From Congeria kusceri (Eukaryota > Mollusca > Bivalvia > Myida > Dreissenidae), in contig JAPFQT010000391.1 of the NCBI GenBank assembly GCA_027627225.1, forward strand, positions 78,001 to 142,000: a stretch of DNA of 64,000 nt, given 5' to 3'. Under the pieces are notes generated by a model that saw only the letters and a list, made by a program, of their open reading frames with translations, did not search any database and was not told the DNA's origin. Every line of letters begins with the position of its first letter. The first letter of the stretch is position 1. A program made the position numbers and the translations under genes. Shown in pieces: positions 11,476 to 23,017 of the stretch.

Positions 11476-13205
11476 TCTGCCAACTGATTGATTAGTAATA
11501 TGCTGTCACCTGAATATAAAAAAACATAAAATCTAATATATGTTAACACATAAGAATGAACACAATGTATGCTTTATTATGTACATGTATGCACATTTGA
11601 GTCATTACAATTGAATTTATGAGAAGTTGATTAATATACTTAGATACATAGATCAAAGTTTATTAATGTTTTGTAGTAAATTAATATGTAAAGTCTCCAG
11701 TGCTTCAGAGAGTGCTGAAAATCCTCCTGAATGTCATTATTCCTTGTCCTTGAATGATACTTCATGGCAGTCTGCAATACAAATGTAAGCAATATGTATT
11801 TTTGCACAAACCATTGCCCACTTATGCATCAAATAGTGAACTCTGCTAAACTACATCCATAAATAATTATTTATGATGTATGTTATCGTATAAATCATTT
11901 TATAGGGTAACATTTATAATACTTAGACTGTTGTGAGAGCATATGAGTAAGAAATGTTTTTGTTATATTTATTCTATTGTCATATAAAGTTTAGACAATG
12001 TATGTTATTGGAAGACAGTTTAATTTGACTCAATTTATGATTATTAAATACCAATATTTAACATACATTGATTAGATACACAATTATTTATTTATTCGTC
12101 TGTAGAATTGTAATAGCTAAAGGAATACTCTAAAATAACAACATTCCAATTCTTTACCTAAGAATTTATTTAGCAATAGAATACACACGCCTATGGTTCT
12201 GTAAGATACTTAAACAATGTTTTGACTGCATTGCCTATTTTGTGAACTTAAACAAAATCATGCAATGGTTTCAGTATTTATTGAATTTGTTAAAACACTA
12301 ACCAGACAAAAAAGAAATATTGTTATGATAAAAATAGAAATTTAAGGAAATACAAACAAAACATACAAACCATTAGTTGTTTTGCTATTCCAATAAACCA
12401 AAGGGCTGAAGTCCTGTACCAGCAAGTTTCACAACACTAAATGTTGATTTCCACATCCACATTGTTTCTTAACAGAATGTCCATTAATGTTAGTATTTCA
12501 GCATAACTTTAAATTTACAATTAAAGTCCATAACTTGCTTTATTTCACTACAATTTAGGTAAACGAGTTGCTATAACACTACTCATGTTTTCAAATTCAA
12601 AGATAAACTTCCTGTGTTTAAATGAAAAAATCAGGAAGTCTGTGTAAGTGTTAACCAATAGATAAGCAGATGCTTTGTAGCAAGGAAGAAGGTTCCAAAT
12701 TCTGTAGCAGACCACAGCTGGTGGTCAGTGCTTATCAGATTGTGTGCCAATTTTTGCATTTAACTGCCTCCACATGTCTGAATGGAGTATAACTAGTACT
12801 TACACAGCTGGAACTGGGTCAAGAAATTTCAACTTGTATAAATTTCTAATAAAGTTTAACATGAGACCGTTTATTTAATTAAATTTCTCATTTATTGCAA
12901 ATAATATATTTTTCATGGTCTTAAACTTCAACACAATTTTTAATGAAATGTTATTTTATTTTTATGTAGCTATTTCAAGTGTTGAAGATAAAACTGTATT
13001 TTAATTTGTATTATATTTAAGTATACATAAATAAAAAAAATGCATTGCTCTATTGATTGTTTGATTGATTTATTATATAAATTGCATCATGTTGAATCCT
13101 ATGTTAAGCAACAAACAAAAACAGTAACTTTATTATTTTTGAAAAATTCACTTAACAAACACTGAATTTGTATCCTCCAATAATATTCATGAGGTAACAA
13201 AAAAA
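11476..13205. other. AT-rich interior between the two CCAC-rich blocks
   Basis: There are no recognisable exons. A 59-codon stretch without stops lies on the minus strand at about 12545-12722, but it lacks a start and follows a stop; see rejected items. Confidence 0.5.
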
Positions 13206-13489
13206 TTACTAAGTCCCATTTTCCACTGATTTCCACATCTCATATCTTCTAAGTATTTTTGCCACTCATGATACACCCATGAAAAAAACCAAGTCCATTA
13301 TTTCCACACGTTACCAGTCATTTGCCACAGACACAAAAATACAAGTCCAAATTTCCACAGAATGCCACATGTTTTCCACTTCTTAAATGTGGTAAATGCT
13401 GGCAAATTTGCCACTCATGTGGCATAACCGAATAAAAATAGTGGAATTCCACTCTTTGCCAACTAATTCCACTTATTACCACAGAGTTA
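13206..13489. repeat. TTTCCAC/TGCCAC-rich block, right side
   Basis: About 280 bp with many CCAC words (TTTCCAC, TTGCCAC, ATGCCACAT, ATTCCAC), mostly on the + strand and without a clear period. It ends at ACCACAGAGTTATGG, where a different repeat starts. With the left block it brackets 1.7 kb, as subterminal repeats of a DNA transposon would; this is inference. Confidence 0.6.
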
Positions 13490-13860
13490 TGGCCCCTTTT
13501 CGACTTACATTCCCCCCAAAACATGGTTTTTGTATGATAACTCAAGAATGGCGTGACATATTCAAATAATTCGTGGTACACATCTGTAGCATAATAAAAT
13601 ACAGGTCAAGTTCGTCTTTGGTTTCAGGACTGAAGGCTCCACATATTTAAATTATTTTTTATACATGGGTGCAACATAATAAAATACATTTAAAATTCAA
13701 CTTTGTTTACAAACCACTAAATGTTGAGAGAGTTATGGCTCCTATTGAAAATAAATTTTTCTTCGTGTCCATTTCTTTCGAATGGAGGCCATAGTTTTGT
13801 GCCAAGGCCATATTGTGGGGGTAAATCTGTCACTCATGTGACAATTCTAGTTCGGAGTGT
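13490..13860 (+). mobile_element. Tandem-core-type repeat, two units
   Basis: Two imperfect units of about 240 bp begin AGAGTTATGGCYCC. They contain CATAATAAAATACA and a diverged middle. The block ends GTGGGGGTAAATCTGTCACT then CATGTGACAATTCTAGTT, which looks like a 3' terminus. The family name is unknown to me. Confidence 0.5.
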
Positions 13861-13934
13861 TTCTGTTGTGTTCGTTCAAATTGTTGACAACACATGGATC
13901 ACTTACATAAAATTGCAAAATACGGTACTAAATA

Positions 13935-14006
13935 TAGCAATCGGAATGGTGAGTGGTTAAGGCGATAGCCTTTTGATCCAAAGGTATGCTTCGAAGCCCG
14001 GTGGGT
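13935..14006 (+). repeat. Degenerate tRNA-like sequence
   Basis: An A-box-like GTGGTTAAGGCG at about 13952 is followed by a CCTTT..AAAGG anticodon-stem-like hairpin and a B-box-like GCTTCGAAGCC. The anticodon loop does not show the usual T33, and the acceptor does not close. It is a tRNA-derived remnant, not a functional tRNA. Confidence 0.45.
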
Positions 14007-14027
14007 GCAACTTTTTTTTATTAGCTC

Positions 14028-14584
14028 ACCTGAGCACAACGTGTTCAAGGGGAGATTTTGTAATCGCCTTTTGTCCGTCGTGAATCGTGATTCGTGCGTC
14101 GTTAACATTTACATTATTAACACTGTTAAGGCCATATTTATTGCCCAATCTTCATGAAACTTGTTCAGAACATTTGTCCCAATGATATCTCGGCAGAGTT
14201 CGAAACTGGGTCATGTGGGGTCAAAAACTAGATCACTAGGTCAAATTGAAGAAAAAGCTTGTTGACACTCTAGAGGACACGTTTATTGCCCAACCTTCAT
14301 GAAACTTGCTCAGAACATGTTTCCCAATGATATCTCAGCTAGTCCGAAAATAGTTGCCCTCCATTGAAAAAACATGGCCGCCAGGGGGGGTGACAGTTTT
14401 CCTTATATGGTTATATTGAAAACTTTATAAAGCTTGTTAACACTCTAGAGGCAACATTTTTCGCCCAATCAGAACATTTGACCCAATGATATCTTGAACG
14501 AGTTTGAAATTGGGTCATGTTGGGTCAAAAACTAGGTCACTAGGTCAAATTGAAGAAAAAGCTTGTTAACACTTTAGAAGTAAC
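14028..14584 (+). mobile_element. Tandem-core element with TTAGCTCACCTGAGC start (family L)
   Basis: It starts at a T-run with TTAGCTCACCTGAGC, a hairpin-like 5' end, then CGCCTTTTGTCCGTCGTG. Units of about 185-190 bp contain CACTCTAGAGG, TTGCCCAATC, TTCATGAAACTTG and GGTCACTAGGTCAAATTGAAG. It is cut off at 14584 within AACATTTTT, where another element begins. Confidence 0.65.
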
Positions 14585-14850
14585 ATTTTTAGCTCCCCTG
14601 AGCAAAACATAATGACCTTTTCTGATCGCCTTTTGCCCGTCATCCATCGTGCGTCAACATTTTCATGCAAAGAACATCTCCTTAACAACTGGGCAGATTT
14701 TTACCAAACTTCACAGGAATGATCCTTGGGTGACCTTTAAAAATTGTTCAAATCGTTCCAGTCCGCCGCGTATGTAACTGAAAACTTAAAAATTCTTCTC
14801 CTCTGAAACCACAAGGCAAGTTTGTGTATTCAGGCATCATAAAAATGACG
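14585..14850 (+). mobile_element. Family C element inserted in the previous array
   Basis: Begins AGCTCCCCTGAGC directly after the T-run of the upstream array. It continues CGCCTTTTGCCCGTCATC, TTCATGCAAAGAACATCTCC and GGAATGATCCTTGGGTGACC, the header of the family C elements at 22205 and 34362. Only the header and the start of the core remain. Confidence 0.6.
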
Positions 14851-15889
14851 TCATAAATGATTCCAATTCTGTCACTCGTTAGTATGGTGGGGAAAAAGTG
14901 CCATATTTTGTGAGTCGTTGTCACTAAATTATAATTTTGTTGAATTTTATATTGTGTTTTATGTAAACACATTCATGTACATACTGTACATGTATATAAA
15001 TTTGCCAATGGTTGTAAACCACTATTTATAGATTGATGCTATTTATGGCAAAATAGTCCATTTTATGTTATATTTATACTGCAGTGAAAATATAAAATCT
15101 TATATTTTCACTGCTCCAACAGAGAAAATATAACATTTTAATTCACAAATATATTTCAATATTTCACTGAAAAGCATATAATAAAAACGCATCTTCACAA
15201 TGGTTTTAGGGAGATATGAAAGGAAACTCCTCATTATATCGCTGTATAATGCAAAATATTATGATGTATCGCCATACAAGTCAGTGTACAGGTGCAGGTG
15301 TCTGCAGTTTATCTGAACAATCAATTTTTGAAGCACATCCTGCTCCGATGACATCTGTTTGTACTATATTATTTTGTAGATACATAAATAAGTGTAATTA
15401 TAATAATAATGTTAATTTATGCAGTTTTTAGTAACATGTGATGCTACATAAGCAGTATTAAATTGAAATAACTCCATGGCAAATCCTGATGATTTGTTCA
15501 TAAATATCTACACTTCAAATGTATCATCTGACTAGCTTCTTCAAATTTTTATAATTTATTTTTCTTTCTTCATAAATTTATTCAGTAAAAATGTAAATAG
15601 ATCTGATGGACCCCATTTTCCACGGCATATAATGTCAAAGGTGGGAACAATGATACCTATTTTGTCCATGAAGTCAAACATTTAACATTTTATTGCGAAA
15701 TTTGAGATGGGTGTTTTCATTGTGGCACGAAAGAAAACTCTGGTTTAAGTGCTTTGCATTTAACGCAAATGTTGATGTCATCTATTCTTATACAGTCTTG
15801 CTTTTTTTCAACCATTAGTTTCATAATATCAGGTTCGTTTTTGAAACTGGGTTCATGTATCTTAAAGGTGTTGTAATAAAAGCAGGTAA
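14851..15889. other. AT-rich non-coding sequence
   Basis: Nothing is recognised except the hairpin at 15081-15114. Confidence 0.5.
15081..15114. repeat. Perfect 15-bp-stem hairpin
   Basis: GCAGTGAAAATATAA, a 4-base loop AATC, then the exact reverse complement. The stem word GTGAAATATTG recurs partly at about 15155-15170. This is a possible small MITE remnant. Confidence 0.7.
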
Positions 15890-15965
15890 AATATCTATTG
15901 GTCAGTGTTTGGGCAGTTGCTTTTGTTGTTTATTTAATTCACCATTGTTGTTTGTAAATAGTATT
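15890..15965 (+). repeat. Fragment shared with about 25775-25845
   Basis: TATTGGTCAGTGTTTGGGCA, TTTTGTTGTTTATT and AATTCACCA occur in the same order in both places. This is a diverged dispersed repeat. Confidence 0.55.
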
Positions 15966-16185
15966 TATTAGGTTGTGTATCCTACAGCAACGGGTACATT
16001 CAGTTTTGACTTGGGACAATAATAACCACACATGTGCCCATGTGCATATACATGTGGTATTGTTTTTTTTACTGTGCAGTAAAAAAATATGTTAGTTTTA
16101 AAGTTCTCTTTTAATATGCAATCTGGACACAACTTTTCTCAACATTGTATATAATTTTATTGAAAGAAGTGCTTACTTAAGTAAA

Positions 16186-16590
16186 ATAAATGGACATGGT
16201 TAACTCCACGCGAGCTGATGCCATGGCGGTTCTTCTGTCGTGTGAGCGTCTGTGTGTAAACTTTTTTTCTTTAAATAACATCTCTTCTGAGACAGGTTGG
16301 CCAATTTTGATAAAACTTCACATAAATGTTCCTTGGGAAGTCATCTACCAAAGTTGCCCAAAGGTTTCCCATCCATTGAAAAACATGGACGCCAGGGGCC
16401 TTTTTTCCGTATATGACTATATTGAAAACTTTGAAAACTTTCTTGTCAGAAACCACTGGTTGGATTTCCAAATAATTTAACAGAAATGTTCCTTGGGTGG
16501 TTGTCTACTGAAGTTGCGCAAATGTTTCCACACAGTTGATAAACATGGTCACCAGGTGGTGGGGCCATTTTTCCTTAGGCATAAAAAAAG
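16186..16590 (+). mobile_element. Family D tandem-core element
   Basis: Header CGAGCTGATGCCATGGCGGT, then about two units of roughly 170-190 bp with AAACCACTGGTTGGATTTC, CACAGAAATGTTCCTTGGG, CATTGAAAAACATGG, CGCCAGGGG and TATATGRCTATATTGAAAAC. Copies occur at 18600 and 61485. Short open frames in it are repeat by-products. Confidence 0.65.
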
Positions 16591-16896
16591 TTGTTTGTTT
16601 TGACTAACCCGACCGACCATGTTCTTTTGAACCCAACCATAAACTTTTTTTTGCCATTTGGAAATTTTTGTTTTAAATATTCGCGTTGTTTAAAGAAAAT
16701 AAAATATTGAATGTTTCTTTACGAAGGCAGTAACTAGATTGGGATCCGGCCTCTAGACATGTTATTTTAATATTATATTACAATCGCGGCACCAATCTAG
16801 GCAGCACTGCCAGTAGTATTGGTGTTGTTTAACCGTTGCTCTTTGTTACAATTTTGCCATGGTTGGCTTTAGTAAATAAATGCAAAGTTTGTTGGA
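16591..16896. other. Spacer, no gene seen
   Basis: Contains GACTAACCCGACCGACC near 16602, reminiscent of CGACCTAGCCCGACC at about 9303. Otherwise featureless. Confidence 0.4.
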
Positions 16897-17695
16897 GCTT
16901 TCCTCCTAAATACAGACAGCAAGTGATCATTTTGGCGCACATTTAACAATAATGAGTGTCTATGCCTTAATACTGACAGTAATTGATCATTTTGGTGCAC
17001 ATTTAACAATAACGAGTGTCTATGCCTTAATACAGACAGTAATTGATCATTTTGGCGCACATTTAACAATAACGAGTGTCTATGCCTAAATACAGACACT
17101 AATTGATCATTTTGGTGCACATTTAACAATAACGAGTGTCTATGCCTTAATACAGACAGTAATTTATCATTTTGGCGCACATTTAACAATAACAATTGTC
17201 TATGCCTTAATACTGACAGTAATTGATCATTTTGGCGCACATTTAACAATAACAAGTGTCTATGCCTTAATACTGACAGTAATTGATCATTTTGGCGCAC
17301 ATTTAACAATAACAAGTGTCTGTGCCTTAATACTGACAGTAATTGATCATTTTGGCGCACATTTAACAATAACAAGTGTCTATGCCTTAATACTGACAGT
17401 AATTGATCAGTTTGGCGCACATTTAACAATAACAAGTGTCTATGCCTTAATACAGACACTAATTGATCATTTTGGTGCACATTTAACAATAACGAGTGTC
17501 TATGCCTTAATACAGACAGTAATTGATCATTTTGGCGCACATTTAACAATAACGAGTGTCTATGCCTTAATACTGACAGTAATTGATCATTTTGGCGCAC
17601 ATTTAAAAATAATGAGTGTCAATGCCTTAATTCTGACAGTAATTGATCATTTTGGCGCACATTTAACAATAATGAGTGTCCATGCCTTAATACAG
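16897..17695. repeat. Satellite array, exactly 60-bp unit, about 13 copies
   Basis: Each unit reads AATTGATCATTTTGGYGCAC, then ATTTAACAATAAC, RAGTGTCTATGCCTTAATAC and WGACAGT. The period stays at exactly 60 with no indels. Variant classes repeat: the GGTGCAC form preceded by CAGACACT occurs at 17101 and 17461, and those two units are identical. The central units (17221-17400) are the most homogeneous. Because 60 is a multiple of three, the minus strand carries a 243-codon open frame of 20-residue repeats. An open frame in such an array is expected by chance often enough that I do not call a gene. Confidence 0.95.
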
Positions 17696-18599
17696 TTGGA
17701 ATGTGTGCAGGGCCCATGACCACAAAGCTCCGTAGTGAACACTTCAGTAAATGTCTTAAAATCATAAAGCTCCTAAAGTATGTGGCTGGATCATTAAAAT
17801 TTTATTTTGTTTTGGGATCAGGAACCAGTTGTGAAAACGTATCTGTGTATTACATTTTTATCGAGTGCATTGGGATTCTCTCCCATATGGCCATCGCCCC
17901 CAGAAGACTCGTTAGTTGGGTTACGGGGGATAATGCGAGATAAAGAAAATGCCCCGTTCCAGAGGCGACCCTGGGTCTTTTACTGCCCTGTGTGAAGCAC
18001 CTAGTACACCTCGGTTTAATGTCTCATGCCAAAAGTTAGTAGGTTAGGGTGTGGTGGGGTGGGGGATCTAACCTGCAACCCTGGATTGTGAAGCCAGCGC
18101 GTTGCCACTAGACCAAGGAACCGCCTGCAAAAATTGTGAAAATCCTATTGGAACACTTCTTTTTATACCTGAAAATTTAATTCAACTTCCAGGAAGGATG
18201 TTTGTGGCCAGTGTGGCTTCCCTGGTGCAAGTGTTGAAATTACAGTACAGAAGAAATACTGACCTGTACAATGTCACTGTGTGTTTAAATTGGGAATAAA
18301 AAACAAGAACAATGAACCCCCACATGGGAAAAGGAAATAGGAACTCATGTCAAAAGTGAATTTTATGAACTTGGAAACTTTGGCTTTGGTTTTCATATTG
18401 TTTTATCCAAACTGCCTATTAAATATAAAGTGTGTCTTTGTTTTATTATTAGTCTTAATAAGTTATAAAAATTAATTTATAACCAATTACTAAACAAGTT
18501 GTTAATGTGGATGTAGATCCGTGCGTGTTGGGTCAAGAAGGAAAAAAAAGTATTAAAAAAAAAAAGATATGCCTACCTACCTACCTACCATACTTTTTC
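17696..18599. other. Non-coding stretch with tRNA-like remnant and (CTAC)n
   Basis: Short overlapping open frames at 17701-17995 have no recognisable domain. A CTAC microsatellite lies at about 18576-18589. Confidence 0.45.
18060..18127 (-). repeat. tRNA-derived sequence, Val-like
   Basis: Read on the minus strand: GGTTCCTTGGTCTAGTGGCA (A box), an anticodon arm CTGGCTTCACAATCCAG compatible with CAC, and GCAGGTTAGATCCC in place of the B box GGTTCGATCC. The defective B box and open acceptor argue for a SINE head or pseudo-tRNA. Confidence 0.55.
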
Positions 18600-19127
18600 C
18601 AAGACTTTAGCGGAAACAAACAACTTTAATTTTGGCCTTATAAGGCTATTTTGAAAACTATGAAAATCTTATTGTCAGAAACCACTGGATGGATTTCCAA
18701 ATAATTTCACAGAAATGTTCTTTGGGTGGTTTTCCATCAAAGTTGTACAAATGGTTCCACTCCATTGAAAAACATGGCCGCTAGGGGGCTGGGCTCTTTT
18801 TCCTTATATGGCCATGTTGAAAACTTTGTAAATCTTCTTTTCAGAAACCACTGGTTAGATTTTGAAATAATTTCACAGTAATGTTTGTTGATGGTTCTCT
18901 ACTAAAGTTGCTCAAATGTTCCAATCGATTTTAAAATGTGGCCGACAGAGGTGGGGCTATTTTACCTTATATGGCAATATTTAAAACTTAGAAAATCTTC
19001 ATGTCAGAAAGCACTGCTTGGATTTCAAAATGATGTCACAGAAATTTTCCTTGGGTGGTTCTCTACCAAAATACTTTTATTTTTTTGAATTGTTAAAAAA
19101 ACATGGCCTTTTTCCTGATATAGCATA
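18600..19127 (+). mobile_element. Family D tandem-core element
   Basis: Three diverged units contain GTCAGAAACCACTGGATGGA, TTTCACAGAAATGTTC, CCATTGAAAAACATGG, CCTTATATGGC and ATATTGAAAACTT. The unit is close to 180 bp. There is no clear 5' header, so the copy looks 5'-truncated. Confidence 0.6.
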
Positions 19128-19262
19128 TCAATGTCCCTTTGCTTCTGACACTCCGTCTTTATCCAGCAAGTGGAGCGATACAGGCACTGGTGTGCCTCTT
19201 GCTTTACATTTTGATAGCCACTATATTTTTTTTACCAAACTTACCATGCCTCTTAAAAGCAA
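19128..19262 (+). repeat. Dispersed repeat shared with 63563-63665
   Basis: CCYTTTGCTTCTGACACTCC, then AGCAAGTGGAGC-like and ACAGRCACTSRTGTGCC segments occur at both sites, each just downstream of tandem arrays. The family is unknown. Confidence 0.55.
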
Positions 19263-19490
19263 TGTTTACAAATTCTGCTGATATTAGGTAGCAGTTTTAT
19301 AGATCCCATTTCATATAATACTGTACACGTTTCTGCTTGGTGATTGTTATAGTTCACTGCTCAAAAAAAATTTGTTTAACAATAAAATAACAGCTTCTTG
19401 ATAGTTTTGTGTCCTTATAATAATTGTTTTCAACAAACCCAATAGAGCTGTATGCTTTGATCAAAATGGAATTTGGTTCAAATGGCCTGA
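19263..19490 (+). repeat. Duplicated module, copy 1 (second copy within 25890-26240)
   Basis: Shared in order: GATATTRGGTAGC, ATCCCATWTCATAT, ACTGTACACGTTTCTG-like, CTGGTGATT, TTCACTGYTCAAAA, then CTGYATGCTTTSRTCAAAATGG. The copies are diverged, with an insertion in the 25.9 kb copy. Confidence 0.6.
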
Positions 19491-20935
19491 AATCATTTAT
19501 CCACATTGGATTATGGATGTTTATACTTTTTGCTTTATTTAAAAAAATGTTTGATCCCTACTTGAGGAGCGTTCGAATTAACTTTCTCCTGTTTCTTGTT
19601 CTAAGCCAACCTTTGACCTATGGTGCGAGCAGTAGTCCAGTATGAATAAACCCTATTACTGTTACAGTTTTAATCTACTACACTGGTCATAAAAGAAAGC
19701 GTTCAAACAACAACATTACGGAGAATTGATTTGTAACATGTTTGGAATAATTATGGCTAAAACACATTAAATAAATGCATTTATGTAAAATAATGCATAT
19801 AAATTATGTTATGTACTGATAAATTAATTTGCAATAGTGAAGTGATGTATATGGATACGTATCATTCCCCCAAATGTTGCTGATCAACATACATTAAGTA
19901 AAGAATTTCTTAGAAATTGTAAGAATGATCAATGCCAAGTTGACTTCTTTGTTTGGTTTATCTATCAATAAATATTTAAACCAAAACAGAAACGTTCGCT
20001 GAGTTTGAATGTAAATAATATTTTTATGTTTGAATAGATTTGACAGAAATCTTCGGTTTGTTGTATAAGTTTATCTTTTGAATCTACTGGGATGAACCGG
20101 CGGATTTTTCAAATATCAATAACCATGCGCATTTATGTGAGTACATCTCTAACGAAAAGGTGACAATTTGGCATGTACTTTACGAAAGTTTCTTTCTTGG
20201 TTCAGTATATTTTAATATGTATGTATACTGATAAATTTCTACATCAATTAAAGAAAGCATTATGCAGCATATTTGTTCAGATACAACTATGTAGCTACAG
20301 TCGAAATGTGATCATGCGAATCGCAGCCAAACAACATTATTTGGAAGTCGTCAGGACGGATAAAAATACTTTGAAATAATCATTATTCGAATAATACATT
20401 TCTAGATTCGTTTAATATGAATCACTCTTCTAAAATTGCAAAGATGTATACTAGTGATGTTTTTTTAAATTTCTTATTGCACCAGTCATTGTGACTAATA
20501 TACAAGGCACAAGTTATTTTATTTTGAATCTGTTGCAATTATATGCAAACAGATGACCTGAAAACGTAAATCCAACTTAAATACGAAAACTTTATAAGTG
20601 CTTGATACAAGCTTGTTGCTGCAATAGCTTGCCAAGTTATAATTAGTCAAACATACTTACTGTTCCATTTAATCGATTTTACTCGCCCCATAAAGCAGAG
20701 ACAAATGCTGATAATAACAATAAAGGTGTGAAAATTGATTTTGATCTTCATGATTCATACTTTGAATTTACAGTTGATTTAATGCACTAAAAACAGGGGT
20801 TGGGACCCCGACCTGGGAGCCTTTCGAATGATCTTTCTCAAGAGACACAAAGTACTGGTTCTACCCAGGAAAAGGACTTGAGAGTTTCTCTGTATTTGTG
20901 GGTATCTTACGTAATCATAGTATGCCCATTCATTT
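19491..20935. other. AT-rich non-coding sequence
   Basis: No exon, RNA or repeat recognised. Confidence 0.5.
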
Positions 20936-20943
20936 TCACAAGT

Positions 20944-21022
20944 CCAGAATAGCGCAGTTGGTTACAGCGGTCTACTGTCATTTGTTCTTATGACTCCGTC
21001 TTCGTGAGTTTGATGCCCATTC
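20944..21022 (+). repeat. tRNA-like remnant
   Basis: TAGCGCAGTTGGTTACAGCG resembles an A box with D arm. A long anticodon/variable region and GTGAGTTTGATGCCC (B-box-like, one or two changes) follow. The spacing is too long for a plain tRNA; a serine/leucine-type variable arm or a SINE head are possible. Confidence 0.45.
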
Positions 21023-21319
21023 AGGGTGTTTTATTTTAAAGTATTTTTCTTTATTGTTTTTATCAAAATTCTCATAATGTAGCAAATTATTCATACGTTA
21101 TATTGTATTATTTAACATAATAACATTAACATTACTGAAAGGGATCATGTTTTTGTTGACATAGTCCCTTTAAGTATAAAATGAAATGTTTATCATGTTG
21201 AAGAAGGATTTGGCTATTTTTATCAAAAACCATGGTGGTATAAAATGACACAAATGTTGGAAATGAATAATTTAGGCTTCTAGATTACATTTTAAGATTG
21301 TAACCCTGTCATGATTAAT
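21023..21319. other. No feature seen
   Basis: AT-rich sequence. Confidence 0.4.
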
Positions 21320-21782
21320 CTTACAAGATGATATCTTCCCAGTATGATGGTCAAATAAATGGGTGCCAAGGTGACACAACACATTAACCATTGTGTAAGA
21401 TGAGATCATGTTGTACATTTCATTGGTTGCAAGCAATTTGGAGAATTGCTTGGATATACTAGTAGTTAAAAAAACATGGTTATGATAGAGGAAGAGCGCA
21501 CTGGTTTTGCAAAATCAAATGCCCCATGTTTAAGTCCTTCATTGTCTGCATAGCAGGTTTTTTTTTGTGCCCCCCGCAAAAGTAATTTCTTCAAAGAACC
21601 AAAAAGTAAAAAGAATAAAAATTGCAGTGAGTGGGTAATTCATCTCATGGATTAAATTAAAGACATTTAGCTCAGGTGGGAGTGCATTAGCCTCGTAAAA
21701 CTTAAGTTTATCCTCTTGTATGGTTGCACAGTGGCCAAATTTGCATCGTTATATGCTCCTTGAAAAGTTTTGGGGGAGCGTA
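21320..21782 (+). repeat. Remnant of the 8.0/39.7 kb module ending in an element-type hairpin
   Basis: GATATCTTCCCAGTATG and TTAACCATTGTGTAAGATG match the 8.2 kb copy. Further on, CTTGTATGGTTGCACAGTGG matches 8550. About 24 bases later stands GCTCCTTGAAAAGTTTTGG followed by GGGAGC (21754-21778), close to the 5' hairpin of the element at 31852. No array follows, so only the 5' end was left or the insertion decayed. Confidence 0.6.
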
Positions 21783-22204
21783 TCATTGACGCAATTTCAG
21801 GGTTGTAGCTAGCCCTATATTCATGTGGATTTGCAATATTGCTTCGGTTATGCAGGCACCCCAGCCGCACCCTACTATATATATTTTCAAAAAAAACAAA
21901 GTGAAATTTGTGTATTTTGAGCATTCTTAGATACATTGTGCTTTATAAACTAATGAAGATCTACATTTTAGGATAACTGATTTCCAAAAAAAACCTTTAC
22001 TTTGAACATTTTACTCTCAAGTGGAACTGAAACATCAAACAAATACTAGCTCTGCAATTAAAAAGTCTGTCCTTTCTGTCCTTTTTGCCAGCAAAACTGC
22101 ACAATTACACTTTCAGTGTCAATGTCTATAATAATGTCCGTAACTGTGTTGGTTATTAAAATGATCTGACTTGTTAAGATTTTAGATTTTAAGTGTAGAT
22201 GTAA
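21783..22204. other. No feature seen
   Basis: AT-rich non-coding sequence. Confidence 0.4.
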
Positions 22205-22995
22205 AAATTCAGTATTATGTGCTGATGGTGAGCTTTTAGGGTCACCTTTTGTCCATTGTACGTCTTGTGTCAACATTTTCATTCAAAGAACATCTCCTAA
22301 ACGGCGGGGCAGATTTTCTCCAAACTTCACTAGAATGATCTTTGGGTGACCATCTTTCAAAATTGTTCAAATCATTCCGGTTCGCTGCATATGTAGGTCA
22401 CAAGAGCTAAAAATAGATTTAAAAACCGAAAACTTTAAAAATCTTCTTCTCTGAAACCACAAGGCTTGGAGTTTTAATATTTAATACGTAATATCTTCTA
22501 GTGGTCCTCTACAAAGATTCTTCAAATGATGCCTCTGGGTACAAAGGAGGCCACGCCTCGGGGGTCACATGGTTTATAAAGACTAGTATAGCAAAATGAA
22601 TCTTCTCTGAAATCGCAAGGCCTAGAGCTTTCATATTTGGTATGTAACATTGTATAGTGGCCCTCTACAAAGATTGGATTGTTCAAATGATGCCCCTGGG
22701 GTCAAAACTGGCCACACCCCGGGGCTCACATGGTTTATATAGACTTAAATAGCAAAATGACTTTAAAAATCTTTTCATCTGAAACTTTAAGGCCTAGAGT
22801 TTTCATATTTGGTATGTAACATTGTTAGTGGTCCTCTACAAAGATTGTTCAAATGATGTCCCTGGGGTAAAAACCAGCCACACCCTGGGGGTCTCGATGT
22901 TTATATAGACTTAAATAGCAAAATGACTTTAAAAATATTATTTTCTGAAACCGCAAGGCCCAGTGGTCCTCTACAAAGATTGTTTCATATGATGC
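22205..22995 (+). mobile_element. Family C tandem-core element
   Basis: Header GGTGAGCTTTTAGGGTCACC, TTTTGTCCATTGTACGTC, AAAGAACATCTCCT and AACTTCACTAGAATGATC, followed by about four units of 165 bp (GAAACCRCAAGGCCTAGAG, TTTCATATTTGGTATGTAAC, GTGGTCCTCTACAAAGATTG, TTCAAATGATGCCCCTGGGG, GGCCACACCC, ATGGTTTATATAGACTT). It stops in mid-unit at GGCCAC where the 23018 block begins. Confidence 0.7.
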
Positions 22996-23017
22996 TCATG
23001 GGTTCAAAACAGGCCAC

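Noticed and set aside
12545..12722. 59-codon stop-free minus-strand stretch with a plausible-looking composition
   Set aside because: No start codon, preceded by an in-frame stop, no recognised family; could be a decayed exon but the evidence is too weak.
16869..17600. 243-codon minus-strand frame of 20-residue repeats as a gene
   Set aside because: A 60-bp period forces any stop-free unit frame to stay open; chance openness of a 20-codon unit in one of six frames is common, and substitutions include many replacement changes.
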